This document shows positions 1-10,965 of a stretch of DNA of 50,715 bases, piece by piece. The stretch spans positions 1 to 50,715 of the forward strand of contig JAAMXY010000146.1 in NCBI GenBank assembly GCA_019677205.1. Direction: 5' to 3'. Each line of letters starts with the position of its first letter. The stretch's first letter is position 1. Source of the stretch: Pinguiococcus pyrenoidosus. Lineage: Eukaryota > Sar > Pinguiophyceae > Pinguiochrysidales > Pinguiochrysidaceae. Below the pieces are notes generated by a model, which had not been told where the DNA came from, did no database searches, and saw only the letters and a program-made list of their open reading frames with translations. The position numbers were made by a program, and so were the translations under genes.

Positions 1-2
1 AA

Positions 3-224
3 GAGATCGACTTGTCCCTGCTTGGCAGATGGTTGAAAAGGGAGACGACTGACCTGCATGAATCGGTCGTGCTGAGCTGGCGGTACGAACGAGGCATGCG
101 GAACTCGATGACACCAGAGGAAGTAACTCATGTTTTTCCCGATTTCCCGACAGCATACCGGAGGTTCTGTGGCAGCGGGCGCTGTGCCAGTTCGCCAACT
201 AGGTCTACCAACGGCGTCTCTTAG
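3..224 (+). CDS. 3' end of an unidentified protein gene, cut by the left window edge
   Basis: An open plus-strand frame enters from the left edge and ends at TAG 222-224, giving about 73 residues. The text is protein-like (for example LLGRWLKRETTDLHES and TPEEVTHVFPDFPTAYRRF) and is not low-complexity, but I do not recognise a family. It converges on MED14, whose TAA stop lies at 223-221, so the two stop codons overlap. It could also be a chance frame, or its last exon could be spliced differently (a CAG lies near 190). No function is proposed. Confidence 0.35.
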   Translation, partial: EIDLSLLGRWLKRETTDLHESVVLSWRYERGMRNSMTPEEVTHVFPDFPTAYRRFCGSGRCASSPTRSTNGVS

Positions 225-3200
225 GATCCGCGTAGACTGTCGGCGAAACACCGTTTAAGATATTCCGCCGCTTCGCTAGGGCTTCGGACCTCCGCTTCGG
301 GTGCAATGTCCGACGGGCTGGCCCCCTCCTGCCGGGGCCTCTCGCTGGGACGCGTTGCGTTGGCTCTGGACACCCCCTGCAGGAAGCCCGTCTGTCGCAT
401 GCCAGGCGGAGCGCGACGGAATTGCAACGAAAGCGCGGTCCTTCCATCGCTCGCAGCATCGTTCGTGGCGCTTGCGAGGTCGACCTCCAAGCAAACGCGC
501 GGATGTAAGCTCACGGAGCTCACTTGCGCCGTCTGCTCGTCCGGCGCTGGAGCTGGTGTGCACAGGAGAAAACGCCAGCGGTCGTGCGCTTCTGGGAAGA
601 AGGCGACTGACCCTCGATCGCCAAGAGCGAGGGTCAAAGTCTGGACTTCGTGGACGAAGTATGGCACCCGCGCCTGCAGCGCGGGTGCATGCGGAGCGAG
701 TTGCAGGGCGCGTGCGCGTAGTGAGGCCGCCAGGTGGTACTGGTCGGGGTTGGCCCCCTGTTGTCGGCTCGGGAAGGCGACCCCAATGCTCCCGCAGTCG
801 ACGAAAGATAGGCCTGTAGAATCCCGGCAGCCGTCTTAGCACGCTTTGCATTCATTCGCGTTCAGCTGCAGCCTCGTCTTACCGTGACGCGTGGTCATAT
901 CCAGCACTTCCCGAAGCATCTCGGACAGAAACGTGACCTCGGCGAAAACCTTCGGAAGCGTCGGATGAGACGAGTGTCCGTCCTCCACGTCCATCCCGTC
1001 GGGCGTTGGACTTGCCGATCTGGATTCGAGGTCCAGAGCAGGCTCGTTCTCGAGCGAGCTTTGCATGGCCGCGGACGCAAGTACACACCACGACTGCGGA
1101 AGCGCAGAAACCGAGAGATCCCGATGAGAGCCGCCGGGCCGACTTGGGTTGGGCACAGGCATCCCCAGCTGCTTCACCAGAGCTTGCGACTCAGAGCGCG
1201 CTGCGTTGACTTCCGCCAGCTCACCACCATCCGATGCCTTGGCTTCGCCGCCTCCCTGTGCCGCCGCAAAGCCGCCGGCTGTACGGAGAAGAATCGTGAT
1301 GGACACGTTCGGCAGCAGACCGCTTGGCAGAATTCGGAAATCGCGGAGGCGTGCCAGTCGGCTCTCTCCAAGCCCCAGGAAGCCTGCCGAGTCTGGCACG
1401 CCTCCACAAAAGTACGCCAGAGGTGGCACAAGCAGCAACCAGATCGGAGAGGGCACCGTTGGTTGTCTCGATGACGCATCAGATCGTCGTGAAGTCCCAA
1501 GGAGGCTCCACACAAGGCCTCGCTTCCGTTCGGCACCCGGCACTGTGATCTCCTCGACGCCCACCCGCCAACGGGCTCGTGCGCCGGGGAATTCCCCTTC
1601 TGCAATGCTGCTCAACCGCGCGATGCTGTCTCCTCCGCTGGCAAGGAGCCCGCTGACGTCCACCGCGGCTCGCCAAATCGGCTTTCCCGTCCTATCCGCC
1701 GTGAGCCAGATCGACTGGTCCGTACCGTTCAGCGGGCCGATGCCGAAGTCCAGCCGCATCCACTTCAGGTGCTGGGAAGACAGATGCAGCTTCATCTCAA
1801 TTGGAGGCCTTCGCGCTTGGCCCTTCCCTCGGAGGCTTCTGCGCAGCATGAATACCACAGCGATGATGGCGTTGTGCAGGAGCCCCTGCCGAATCTTACA
1901 TAGTGTAGCGCCTCCGGTGAAGGGCAAGGAGCCGGCATCGTCGCTCACGTCCTTTCCATCGTGGTTTGCGGCATCAGAGCCCGCGGGAACCTCGCTCGAC
2001 GAAAGCTGGCGGAGATCCGTGCAGCATACTGCTACCAAGCGAGCTAGCCGGATCGGCTTGGGCAGCGGCGAGGAAGGAGTATTCTCCGAAGCGGCGTTCG
2101 TGCGCTCAGGCCCAGCGTCATTGGAAGTCACGTCCGCCCTCTTCCTCTTCCTTCTCCTCATTTCTGCAGCGGTCGGCTTCTCCCGCTTGTAGTGGGGCAC
2201 CCATCCGGAAGTAGAGCCAGCTCCAGGTTCTCCATTCATGTTGCCGTCTTCCTTCGGCGCAGGCCTCTTTCTTTGGGCCTCGCCATTGCGGGGCTCCACC
2301 CCGGCAGCTCTGGACAAGCCAGTCTCAGGCCCTTGCATTGGCACATACGAGGCGACAACCGTCACAAGGCGAGACTGGAGGCGGAGAGGCATCTCTCCGG
2401 ACCCCTTCGATTCATGATCTCGGGTCATGCTGCTGGGACTTCCGCCGGATCCGCCGCCATAGCCCACCTCCAGGTAGTGGTGCAGCTCATACCCTGCGGC
2501 AGGATCCCCGTCCCAGGGCTGGCCCTTCTCGTCAGATTTCGATGGCGCCCTGGAAGTCTCTTCCATCATGCTTCGATTGCAGTCCCTCCAGAGGCGGCGG
2601 ACTTCCGAGCAAGCGACTTTGGTCTCCGCTTGGATGAACTTCAGTGGGTTTTTCTTCGTCGCTCCGCGGAGAGCAGCGCTGCCGAGCGTTGCCGCAAGAA
2701 TCCCATGCCCAGCCTCAACCGAGTGGCCCAGAGAAAGCCACACACTATGCTGCGGCAACAGGTCGTTGCCCGACGCGTACACCGTCTCGTTTACATCATT
2801 CGGCGCCTCCTCTGCTGCTGCCGCCCTTTGGAGATCCATCAAGTGACGCTGGCTCCGAATCGCCTCCCGCGCTTCACTTGCGTCTGTCCAAGTGGCTTCT
2901 CCGTGTACCCGGAGAGCGCTCAGGGAGGCGTCAAGACCCCGCGACAAGTACGCCAATGCGCCTATCGCACAGAGATACTCATACGGATCTTGCTGCCCCT
3001 CCGCCGGCATGTCAGCTCCTGTCAGCCTCGCGGCGGCAACGTCATTCTCGATCCAAACCTCGGGAGACATCTGGAGCCGCGCATCAATGGAGAGATCCGT
3101 TTCTGCGCCCTGTGCGAGTCTGTTGCCGTACTGGACTCTCTGCTTCCTGGCGTGGCTCTGCCACAAGCCGCCCCACGCCGCATTCAGATGATTTTCCCAG

Positions 3201-5608
3201 GCGCGACTCGCTTCCCGGATGGTCTTCGCAATTGCCGAGCTGGACTCGCCGCTGGAGTAGCCCAGCGCGTGTGGCTGCGCGGTCGAACAGCCCATGAACT
3301 GAACCACATACTTCCCCGTACGAATGTCCACGCTGACCATCATCTCGGGAATCGCCGCCAGGCTGTCGTCCAGCCCGGCCAGGCCGGTGAGAACGATCCG
3401 GAGGTATGCAGGATCCGCATGCTCGAAGGAGTAGGCGGCAGCTCGAGGAAGACGGCCCAGGCCGTTCGCATCGGCCGGGGAAGTCTGCGCTCTCACCTGC
3501 TCCAAGCGGACGGTGTACCCCAGGCCTGGGAGCCCCTTGAAGATGGGTCTCCGTCCCCGGTACCATTCCAACGCCTTGCCCAGCGCGCGGAGTTTGAAGC
3601 GTGCTGCCCTCTGAATGGTCATTTTCACTGCAAGCGCGACGCTGAAATGCGCTTCAGATGCTTCCCGCGGGTCGGCTTCAGTCTGACCCACCGCGCCCTC
3701 CAGGCGAGAACTAATCACACAGTCCCGCAGCCCGGCGGGACTCAGGCATGCGACTGCTCGCCTGACGAAGAGGGCCTTTCCCGCAAGTTCAGTGGGCGGT
3801 CGAGGACGTGGCAGAATGCTTGCTTCTGATCGCTCGGCGCGGGGTCCCAGTCCTTTCGTGAGGTTGTCGACTTCGACGCGAAACCGCGAATCCAGCTCTG
3901 CCGCGACACAGTCGACCTCCTCAGCCGTCAACCATCTCGGATAGGGACCGTGACGTGCTTCATCGCCGTTGAGGCACTGACCCAGCATTTCCGGAGGACC
4001 CGCTTCAACGATCAGCTTCGAAGCGGCAAGGTTCTCGTCCGTGTGTTGCAGTTCGCTACCAGAGGTGCGGACCGACGCGTCGTCGTCCTCCTTCCCGTCG
4101 TCCACGCTCCTCCGGGCAGTGCATGGCGCAACGCTTATTCGAACGCGGAGCGCAAACAGGTCGTCGGGGTCGCCGCCCGTTGAGGCGATCAGGCCCGATG
4201 CCCTCTGCCCTTCTCTACTGGACGATGGACCGCCAGAGGACAGCTCCGCACGGACCATGTCCGAGGGCCACACATGAACCGTGAGCCACGGTCTTTCCTC
4301 CGAGGCCCTGGCCACCAGCTGCTGTCGAGCCCTGATCCATTCATCATCTCGTCCGTCACCCAATGGGCCCCTTCGCTCCACCGGGGGAGTGTCCTCCTCC
4401 GAGCGTGGCTGCGACGCGTCCTTCTCGGCTGCGTCCTTTGGCGCTGCCGCGCTGATGCTCTCGTAGTAGTCCTGCACCATCTTGGCCTGAACATCCTGTC
4501 TGAACTGGAGGAGCTCTGAATTCGCCTTCTTCCCCTGCGCCACGGCCGCGGGATCCCCGCGAGACGTCTCGACGCGCACAAGCATCTTGTTGTCCAAGTC
4601 CTTCCACATGCTGGTTCCCGCAAGATGCAAAAGAACCTCGCGCCGGAGCACCGCAAACTTGACCTTCGCGCAAAATGCCTGTGCCCGGTGAAGCAGGCGC
4701 GTGAGCGAGGCTGAAACGTAGCCCGGCAAGATGGTGCTGTCCGCCTCGTCTTCTCCGCTTCCTTTCTTCGCCGGCGTCCTCAGCGCGGAGCTCAGGCCGT
4801 CTCGAAGGAAGTAATGCTGCCTCTCGCTGAGAGAAAAGTCCTTCGGCAAGCCTAGAAGTTGCGCACGCACCACCAACCAGGATAGCTTGCCCACGTCATC
4901 GTCTGCAGCCCATCGCTCGCTGCTTTCGGCGACGTCCTTGCCGGGAGTCTCCTCCTTCCGCCGGGACACGTCCAGCACAAGCCACAACTCAATCTCTGAC
5001 GGCACCACGAGACGCAGGGTTCCGCCCTCGACCGTTGCCTTCACGAACTCGCGCGGCGGAGCGCCGTCGCAGAGGATTTTCCTCGGAATCAAGCGCTCCT
5101 GGAGCTCTGTTAGACGCTGTCTCTCCCTCTGTTCGCGCCGCTCCTGCGATTCCAGCAGGAAATCCGGGGCAAGCTCCCTCCCCGCGGCGGCCAGCGTGCT
5201 CGGGAGCATGCGATATCCTCTTCCAGACAGCGCCTCCACGGCTACCTCAACGTCCCATCTGCGCGACCTTCGAGAAAAGAGCCTGGAGTGCAAAAAGTAC
5301 AGACCGTCCACGAAAGCTCCGCAGGTGCCGAGCTTCTCCTGGATGCTCTGGCGCTGGTGTCTTGCAGTGTCGCTCGCGGTGGAGCCGCCATGGACTGCGG
5401 CCCATCTCGCCAGCGCCAGCAGCTGAGTAAAGCGCGCTCTGGCGGACAGGAGGTGCAAGAGGAGGCGCCTCGAGCGAAAGTCGGGCCGATCACGCTCCAA
5501 GGCCACGGCGATGCGCTGGAAAAGCACGTACTCAAGGGCGACGAGCTGCCGAATGAGCCGCGGCAGCGGCACAACTTGCCCTGAAGCATCCGGAACGAGC
5601 GCGCTCAT
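221..5608 (-). CDS. MED14: Mediator complex subunit 14 (RGR1-like), two exons
   Basis: MED14 is the backbone subunit of Mediator, linking head, middle and tail modules between transcription factors and RNA polymerase II in the nucleus. Exons are 5608-883 and 813-221 (1,772 residues). Residues about 14-80 match the MED14 N terminus: a short leucine-rich helix (PLPRLIRQLV), then a conserved helical stretch ending LLALARWA, where animal homologues read LLALVKWA. The rest is long and poorly conserved, with acidic and serine-rich linkers, as usual for the family; human MED14 has about 1,450 residues. The start at 5608 was chosen because the conserved domain begins 13 residues later; an in-frame ATG at 5767 would add 53 unconserved residues. 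The second exon is supported by a canonical 69-nt intron and a shared open frame. It shares a 308-bp divergent promoter with WDR59. The exact C terminus is less certain. Confidence 0.85.
814..882 (-). other. MED14 intron, 69 nt
   Basis: Read on the minus strand the donor is CACG|GTAAGA, a CTAAGAC branch-like sequence follows, and the acceptor is TTCTACAG|GCC. Its length is a multiple of three, but it contains an in-frame TAA, so retention would cut off the last 198 residues. Confidence 0.8.
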
Positions 5609-5916
5609 CCCCAGATGAGCCGCCGAGCAGCCTCGTGCACATACACCTCGTCTAGCGCAGCTTGGAAGAGGAGCCAAGCCCTTTGTCAAGCAGCAGCGGA
5701 CGAAGTAGGCCCCAATTTGGCGGCGAGGGACAGCGGCCGCCGCCGCAATCCAATCACAGCCTTTCATAGGATTTTAGAAATTGTTTTAAACATATTTCAA
5801 TATGAATATTAGTGGCATTTTATTTGTGCAATATGGATAGATCGTATTCTATACGAACCGACGTTTCGTAGTTCCCGCCAAAATCGCCGCGCGCGGGAGA
5901 TGCGGCCCAGCAGGCG
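5609..5916. promoter_or_regulatory. Divergent promoter between MED14 and WDR59
   Basis: This 308-bp gap separates two divergent start codons. It holds an AT-rich island at about 5767-5835 inside otherwise GC-rich DNA, and a TTCCCGCCAAAA sequence at 5872-5883 followed by an inverted GCGCGGGA at 5891-5898, both resembling E2F/DP sites. An out-of-frame ATG at 5900 precedes the WDR59 start. No TATA box is clearly placed. Confidence 0.55.
5872..5898. promoter_or_regulatory. Possible E2F/DP-type sites
   Basis: TTCCCGCCAAAA and the inverted GCGCGGGA lie 8 bp apart, 19-45 bp upstream of the WDR59 start. They resemble the E2F core TTTSSCGC known from animals, plants and algae. This is a motif match only. 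Confidence 0.25.
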
Positions 5917-6912
5917 ATGGCAGACTGGAGCCCGGTTCCATGCGAGGCTTTCGACGTTCATGGCGATGGGCACCAGCTGATCACGGCCACTGACCGGGGT
6001 CTGAGCATCCTGCGGGGCGTGCTGCCCCGGGTGGAGAGAACGCTCGACCATCTGCAGCCGTATCCTACCGTGTGCGTCGCCTGCCAGGCGCGCACATCTC
6101 TTGCGGCCTCCGCGCGAGGCAGTATCGTGCTTCTCTGGGACACCGAGGCTGGGCTGGGCGACAAGCAGCACTACAAGTCGCTGGTCGCATCCTTTCGCCG
6201 CCAGAGGACGGGGGTTGCCCAGCTGACCTGGGCGCCCTCGACGCCCACGCTGCTCGCCACGGCCTCCGCCAGCGGCGACATCCAGCTCCTGGACACGAGG
6301 AATCCAGAAGCGGTGGTCCAGCGGTTCACACACTTGGTGGCGCCGGTTTATGACGACTTCGACCGCGTCGAGTCCGCCGCTTCCGTCGTGTGGGACCCGG
6401 AGGACGAGCATATGCTGGTCACCGCTCTGGGAAAGGACGACAGTGTGGTGTTGTGGGATCGGAGGCGGCCTGACAAGCAGTCTAGCGGCTTCGAGGCGCA
6501 CGTGGGAGGCGTGGGGGGACTGTGCTATGCAGTTGACAAGCACCAGAGGAAGATCTTGGGCTCCGTCGGGAAGAAACGGGTGAAGGTGTGGGACGCGCAA
6601 CTGCTGGTGAGGACCACTGCGAGCGACGACGGGTCTCGCATTCCGCCGCTTCTGGTAGAGACGGAAGCTCCCATGGCCGTTGGCGTGGACGACGGACCGG
6701 GACCGCATTGGGCGCCAGCAGAGAACGTCCGGGCAAGCAGCGGTAGGGCAGCAGATAGAGCTGCGGTGGCCGGCGCGATGTCGCCCGCAAGTGTTAGTTC
6801 TCATCGATCCGCAAGCGCGGCGCAGCAACACTGCATTGCGCGACCTCTTTGGCTGAGCCCAGATCTTGGGTGCCTCTCCTGGGTGGGGGCCGATCCATCG
6901 CTGACTGCGCCT

Positions 6913-6951
<39 letters not shown>

Positions 6952-9713
6952 CCCTTGGCGAACTCCATCGAAGCGAGCGCCGCCAACGGTGGGCAGGGCG
7001 TGTATGGCGTCGCGATTCCAACGCCTTCTGTGGGGACAGCAGGCGACAGCTTTTGCTTCTGCAGGTTTGATGGCGAGGGACTGGTTACTGATTTCCGATG
7101 GCGGCGGCGAAAGCCCGCCGAAGAGACTGGAATGCGGGGGCGGAATCGCAGCCTCTCGGAGGACGTCTCAGACGTCGACGAGGACGAAGACTCCGTGAAC
7201 AAGTCGTGGCAGCTTGCCCTCGCCACCTCGGTGAAAGTGCTGGCGCTGCTTCCCGTACACAAGGAAGGCATAAAGGGACGAGCGGTGCAACCGGAGGCCT
7301 CAGTAGACGATGTTTCGCGCTATGACCCCAAGCTCCTGAGGAATGACCACGATGGCAGCGCCTCGGAGGTCGGGATCACCGCCGAGGAGTATGACGTCAA
7401 GAGCGACCCTGACGAGCTGACCTTGTTTGTTACCGAGCATCTGTCCGGGTTTGGGCAGACTGCTGAAGAAATCGGGCTCGATCTTGAACAGAATGAGGCT
7501 GGCCATCCCTTCAACTTGTCGGGCTTAGAGAAGGAGATCGGGGACCTGGAGGTGCTCACGAGCATCCCCAAAGAGAGTCCCCTCAGCCAGGATACCGATG
7601 ACGACGTCTGGCGGCGCGTCCTTCTCAAGCGCTTCAGCAGACAAGAGCGCTTCGCCGTCTTCGAAATAGACCAGCACCTGCCCTACAGGCATTCCAGTTC
7701 TCAGAAGAACGGTGCAAACGACAAGGACCGGAAGCCAGGCACCCTTGGCATCGACTTGAAGATCACAGTTAGATTCGAATTTCTCGATGGCTATCCGGAG
7801 GTACGAGGGCACCGGATGCTATTGTGCTTTGAGCGGTCTGATGAAGATGTCTTCGGGTCCAACGTCGCAGATTCCACCGCGGCACCAGATCCAGGTCCGC
7901 CCTACGAAGCCTCTGGACCCCACGACCGACGTTGCTGATCGCAGGTGAGCATCAAAGTCCCCTGCCCTTGAAGTGCGTCGCTTACGGGACGGGACGGGAC
8001 GGGCCTGGGCTGTTTTTGTGCTCAGCGAGATCGCAGGGCGGACGAACGCGCTGAAGGTGGAGCTCGACAACGAGGCTTTCCGCATGGCGGAACTCTTTTC
8101 CACCGAGCAGACGATGGCCCAAGCACTCGGGGATGCGCAAGACGCTTTGTTGGAAGACACGCAGTCACACACCCAGGTCATCCAGAGGCTGTTGCTACGT
8201 CTCATGGCCTGCGCTGACGCCCTGTGCCGGCCGGTGGATGTCGCGGTGGAGGAGAGAGACAGCATCGAAAGACCCGACGAACAAGACCACGGAGGTGTCG
8301 AGGTGCCACTGGAGGCTCTGCCGACCGTAGAAAAGGCTGAGGCTGAGATCCAGCAGCTGGCCCAAGAGCTTCCGAGCCGACTCGTGCCAGCCCCCGCCCG
8401 ATGCGGCGCCTCCTTCGGCAGCAACGGACGCCTCGTCTTCTTCCTGAACCCGGCGAGCGCTGATGCCTCCCCTACGCTGAGGAAAAGCGAGGACGCACCG
8501 CTCACTGCGGTCAGCTCCTTTCCGAGAACGTATGATGACTTTCTCGCGTCGGTGAACGCCTCTTCGAAGTCGCGCAGCCGCCGGGCTCGTCGACGAAAGA
8601 CGAAGAGAACGATCTTCGGAACGACCGACCCAAGGAGAGCAGAAGTGAGCGGCTCCGTGCACTCGCTGAACTTGGCGTCCTTCCTGCCGGCAAAGCAGAG
8701 CATCGCCGACCTGCTAGAGATCCCCCCACGAGCTGGGACGGGGAGCATCCACGCGATTCCCACGATTCTCCGAAGAAATGCCCAGGTGGTGAAGGAGAGC
8801 ATGAGCTCCCAGCCGGACTTCAGCCGGACCACGTTTGCCTGCAATGCGCTGAATCTCTTGGCGACCTCCATGGAAGGCCTCGTCAGCGACTCCTCTTCCT
8901 TGTATCCGTGGGAAAGGTACGACCGTCGTCTTCGGCTCCGCACCGCGAGGGCCTGGTTCAACCGCTCACTTTTGCGTCGCGCTGCCACCAGCGGTCCTCT
9001 CGGCCGTGCTTTCTGCGAGCGACTTCTGGAGGCCTTCAAGCGCGAGGGCGACCCTCAGATGCTCGCGATCATGGTGTGCGCGCTGAGGGCGTGTAGGCAA
9101 GGTATAGGACTCCGTTGTTGGGTCGAGGGGTGGTCGCCGCGGGACTCACGCAGATGCTTCGATGCATCTTAGGCGATGCGAACGCCAGCTTATGTAGCCT
9201 CGATACTGCGTCGCTCTCGCTCCATGACCGCTGCCTGCATGCGTATAGCGAGCTCCTGGACATGTGGGGTCTCCTCTCCCAGGCGGTAAGCTGTTTGTGG
9301 CGTGCGATGGCCGGAAGATTCGACTTCATCTCCGCCAAATTTCTAAATCCTCTTGGAATCCTCTTGGAACCCTCCTGGAATCTTCTCGAAAGGCCGCTGT
9401 CCGTCACCATCTGGAGCAAGACGATCGGGACTTGAGCTCCAAAGTGCAGGCTCGCGACCAGAATGTGGAGGAGACCGAACGGATCCGCTGTTTCGTTTGC
9501 GGCCTCCCGGTTCGCCGAGTCTTCGTGATGTGTGTCAAGTGCTCGCATGGCGGGCATCCGAGCCACATCGCGGATTGGTGCCACGCGTATCGACGCTCGT
9601 TGGCCTGGAAGCGCTCAGGAAACCGCGTGATCTGTGGAGTCCCAGACTGTGGCTGTGACTGTGAGTTCACCTGCATCCCTCTTCCGGGACCTCCCCAGGC
9701 GCAGGCGACATGA
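5917..9713 (+). CDS. WDR59: GATOR2 complex subunit WDR59 (SEA3-like), five exons
   Basis: WDR59 belongs to GATOR2 (yeast SEACAT), which relieves GATOR1 inhibition of TORC1 at the vacuole or lysosome in amino-acid signalling. Exons are 5917-7800, 7871-7944, 8026-9101, 9173-9285 and 9393-9713, joining in frame to 1,155 residues. Order: WD40 propeller at about 1-235 (LLWDTEAG, LLDTRNPE and VVLWDRRRPD blades); an acidic, low-complexity linker with a six-unit NG repeat; an RWD domain at about 535-690 (LEKEIGDLEVL, then DGYPEIPPR across the first intron); a helical region; and a C-terminal zinc/RING module with CFVC, CVKCSHGGHPSHIADW and CGCDC. WD40 plus RWD plus this C-terminal zinc module is the WDR59 signature. 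The small exons were found by phase matching and domain continuity. The human protein has about 970 residues. The gene converges on the PX gene with a 113-bp gap. Confidence 0.88.
6913..6948 (+). repeat. Six copies of the hexamer GGCAAC
   Basis: Perfect in-frame tandem hexamers in the WDR59 linker encode alternating Gly and Asn. This is likely a length-variable coding microsatellite. Confidence 0.9.
7801..7870 (+). other. WDR59 intron 1, 70 nt
   Basis: The junction is CCGGAG|GTACGA ... GTCGCAG|ATTCC, phase 0. Splicing joins DGYPE to IPPRHQIQVRP and restores the RWD core; without it the frame reaches TGA at 7936. Confidence 0.8.
7945..8025 (+). other. WDR59 intron 2, 81 nt
   Basis: The junction is GATCGCAG|GTGAGC ... 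TGTGCTCAG|CGAG, phase 2. It contains a GGGAC-type simple repeat near 7986-8004 and joins a 74-nt exon to the helical region. Confidence 0.8.
9102..9172 (+). other. WDR59 intron 3, 71 nt
   Basis: The junction is GGCAAG|GTATAG ... GCATCTTAG|GCGAT, phase 1. It moves the reading frame into the exon encoding HAYSELLDMWGLLSQA, a stretch conserved in WDR59. Confidence 0.7.
9286..9392 (+). other. WDR59 intron 4, 107 nt
   Basis: The junction is CAGGCG|GTAAGC ... TCTCGAAAG|GCCGC, phase 0. The donor is strong. The acceptor was chosen by frame and a pyrimidine-rich tract, and it leads into the zinc-module exon. Confidence 0.65.
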
Positions 9714-9826
9714 GACCAAAACGGCAATGCTTTCTCCCTACACTTTTTACGCCCAAGGAGGGTCCGTACATTTGCTTACACACTCGTCGATTCACTCTCT
9801 CTGTAGTAGCCGCAACGCATCCGCGC
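9714..9826. other. Convergent 3' gap, WDR59 and PX gene
   Basis: These 113 bp lie between two stop codons and must carry both 3' UTRs and poly(A) signals. There is no AATAAA and I see nothing else in it. Confidence 0.6.
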
Positions 9827-10965
9827 TCACTTCGAGGCGTCTTCGACGTGGACAGGGGGAAGGTCCAAAAACGACCGGACCTCGCCCAATTTCATGACCG
9901 CGGGAAGCGAAAGCGCTTCCTCTGTCACATTCCAGAAGACAAGGGATTAGAAACATCAACCACGGCGTTTCCGTAGAGCCGCAAGCTGGCAACCTGGACG
10001 CACCGGTGAACTTGGCCAGGGCTTCCTGCCGCTTCGTCAAGAAGGCCTCCTTCACGCAGGGAGCCACAGTCTTTGGTGGCAGCCACTGGAGCACCTTCTT
10101 GACGGATTCTTTTGCTGGCCGCGTGCTCCCTTCTTGGAGCGCCTTCGCGAATTCCGGATCCTCCCGGGAGGCTGCCCTAATGGCCTTCGCCAGCTTGGCG
10201 AAGTCGCTGTATCGCCTCCTGACGCACCAACTGCTACCTCTGCGCGGCGAGAGGAGGTTCAGCTGGATTTGAAGCAACATGCACGAGGGCCGTGGCCTCA
10301 CCCTGACTCGCAGACAACGTCATACAGCGCGAAATTCTCCCGAACACCAAAGCAGCAGCGGGCCGACTTGGGAATCGCCGGAAAGGCCGCGTCCTCGGGC
10401 TTGCGCTCGACGTCCCAGCCGGCCACGGATGCCGTAAAGAATCGGTGGTCAAACCTAGGGGGGCGGGGGACGGGTTTACGTGTGATCGGTGCGACGTGTC
10501 GGTCGGGAGGAGTGGAACTCACCGGTTGCTGAACAGATGCTTCGGCAGGAACTGCTGCACGCGAGCCCGCTTCTCCTCCTCCGTCAGCTGCTCTTCCTCC
10601 GCTCCCGTCTCCTCCCGCTCGCGCTTGGTCTCGTCGTCCATGCCTCCGCCTTTCCCGGCGGCCCTGTCCACCTCCGCCTGAGAGCTGGAGGACAGCACCA
10701 TGCCCTTCAGAACCGACGCCATCCGCCCAGTGCGTTCCATCATGCTCGACACGCTCGAGGACACCTTCCCACTGGTGCTGCCGTCGCTGCTCCCAGTCAG
10801 GGAGAACATGCTGGAAACTGTTGACTTCAGCCAAAGGAGTCCTGGCACTGTCGAAGCCAAAGCTTCCGATTCTTGAGCATTTTCTCCGGTTCTTCGAGTC
10901 AGAGATTCTCACCTTGTGGCGGGTGACGCAGCCGGATCGAAGATCTTCTTCGAGCGAGGAGGCAT
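9827..10965 (-). CDS. PX (phox homology) domain protein, five exons
   Basis: A small cytosolic protein predicted to bind phosphoinositides on endosomal membranes through one PX domain. Exons are 10965-10913, 10810-10523, 10454-10302, 10230-10004 and 9921-9827, in frame, 271 residues. The N-terminal 115 residues are Ser-rich, then charged and probably coiled (REETGAEEEQLTEEEKRAR). The PX domain fills about 115-265: FFTASVAGW first strand, WCVRRRYSDFAKL with the phosphoinositide-binding Arg-Arg-Tyr, a polyproline loop at LPPKT, RQEALAKF, and a final helix ending VRSFLDLP. The domain becomes continuous only when the introns are removed, which supports the model. The 53-nt first exon starting MPPRSKK is less certain; the alternative start is the ATG at 10809. 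No BAR, SNARE or kinase domain is present, so the specific sorting-nexin type is unclear. Confidence 0.8.
9922..10003 (-). other. PX gene intron 4, 82 nt
   Basis: On the minus strand the junction is TTCACCG|GTGCGT ... ATGTGACAG|AGGAA, phase 1. It joins RQEALAKFT to EEALSLPAVMK, completing the PX domain. Confidence 0.8.
10231..10301 (-). other. PX gene intron 2-3 boundary intron, 71 nt (third intron)
   Basis: On the minus strand the junction is GAGTCAGG|GTGAGG ... GGTAGCAG|TTGGT, phase 2. It joins VVCESG to WCVRRRYSDF. Confidence 0.8.
10455..10522 (-). other. PX gene second intron, 68 nt
   Basis: On the minus strand the junction is AGCAACCG|GTGAGT ... GCCCCCCTAG|GTTTG, phase 2. The acceptor follows a C-rich tract. 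It joins KHLFSNR to FDHRFFTASV. Confidence 0.8.
10811..10912 (-). other. PX gene first intron, 102 nt
   Basis: On the minus strand the junction is GCCACAAG|GTGAGA ... GTTTCCAG|CATGT, phase 2. The donor is good. The acceptor was selected because it restores the downstream frame. Confidence 0.55.

Noticed and set aside
2192..3829. Plus-strand frame of 545 codons antisense to MED14
   Set aside because: No domain is recognisable and it lies wholly opposite the MED14 coding exon.
7819..9039. Minus-strand frame of 406 codons opposite WDR59
   Set aside because: It spans WDR59 introns and exons on the other strand and is Ser/Arg-rich without domain content.
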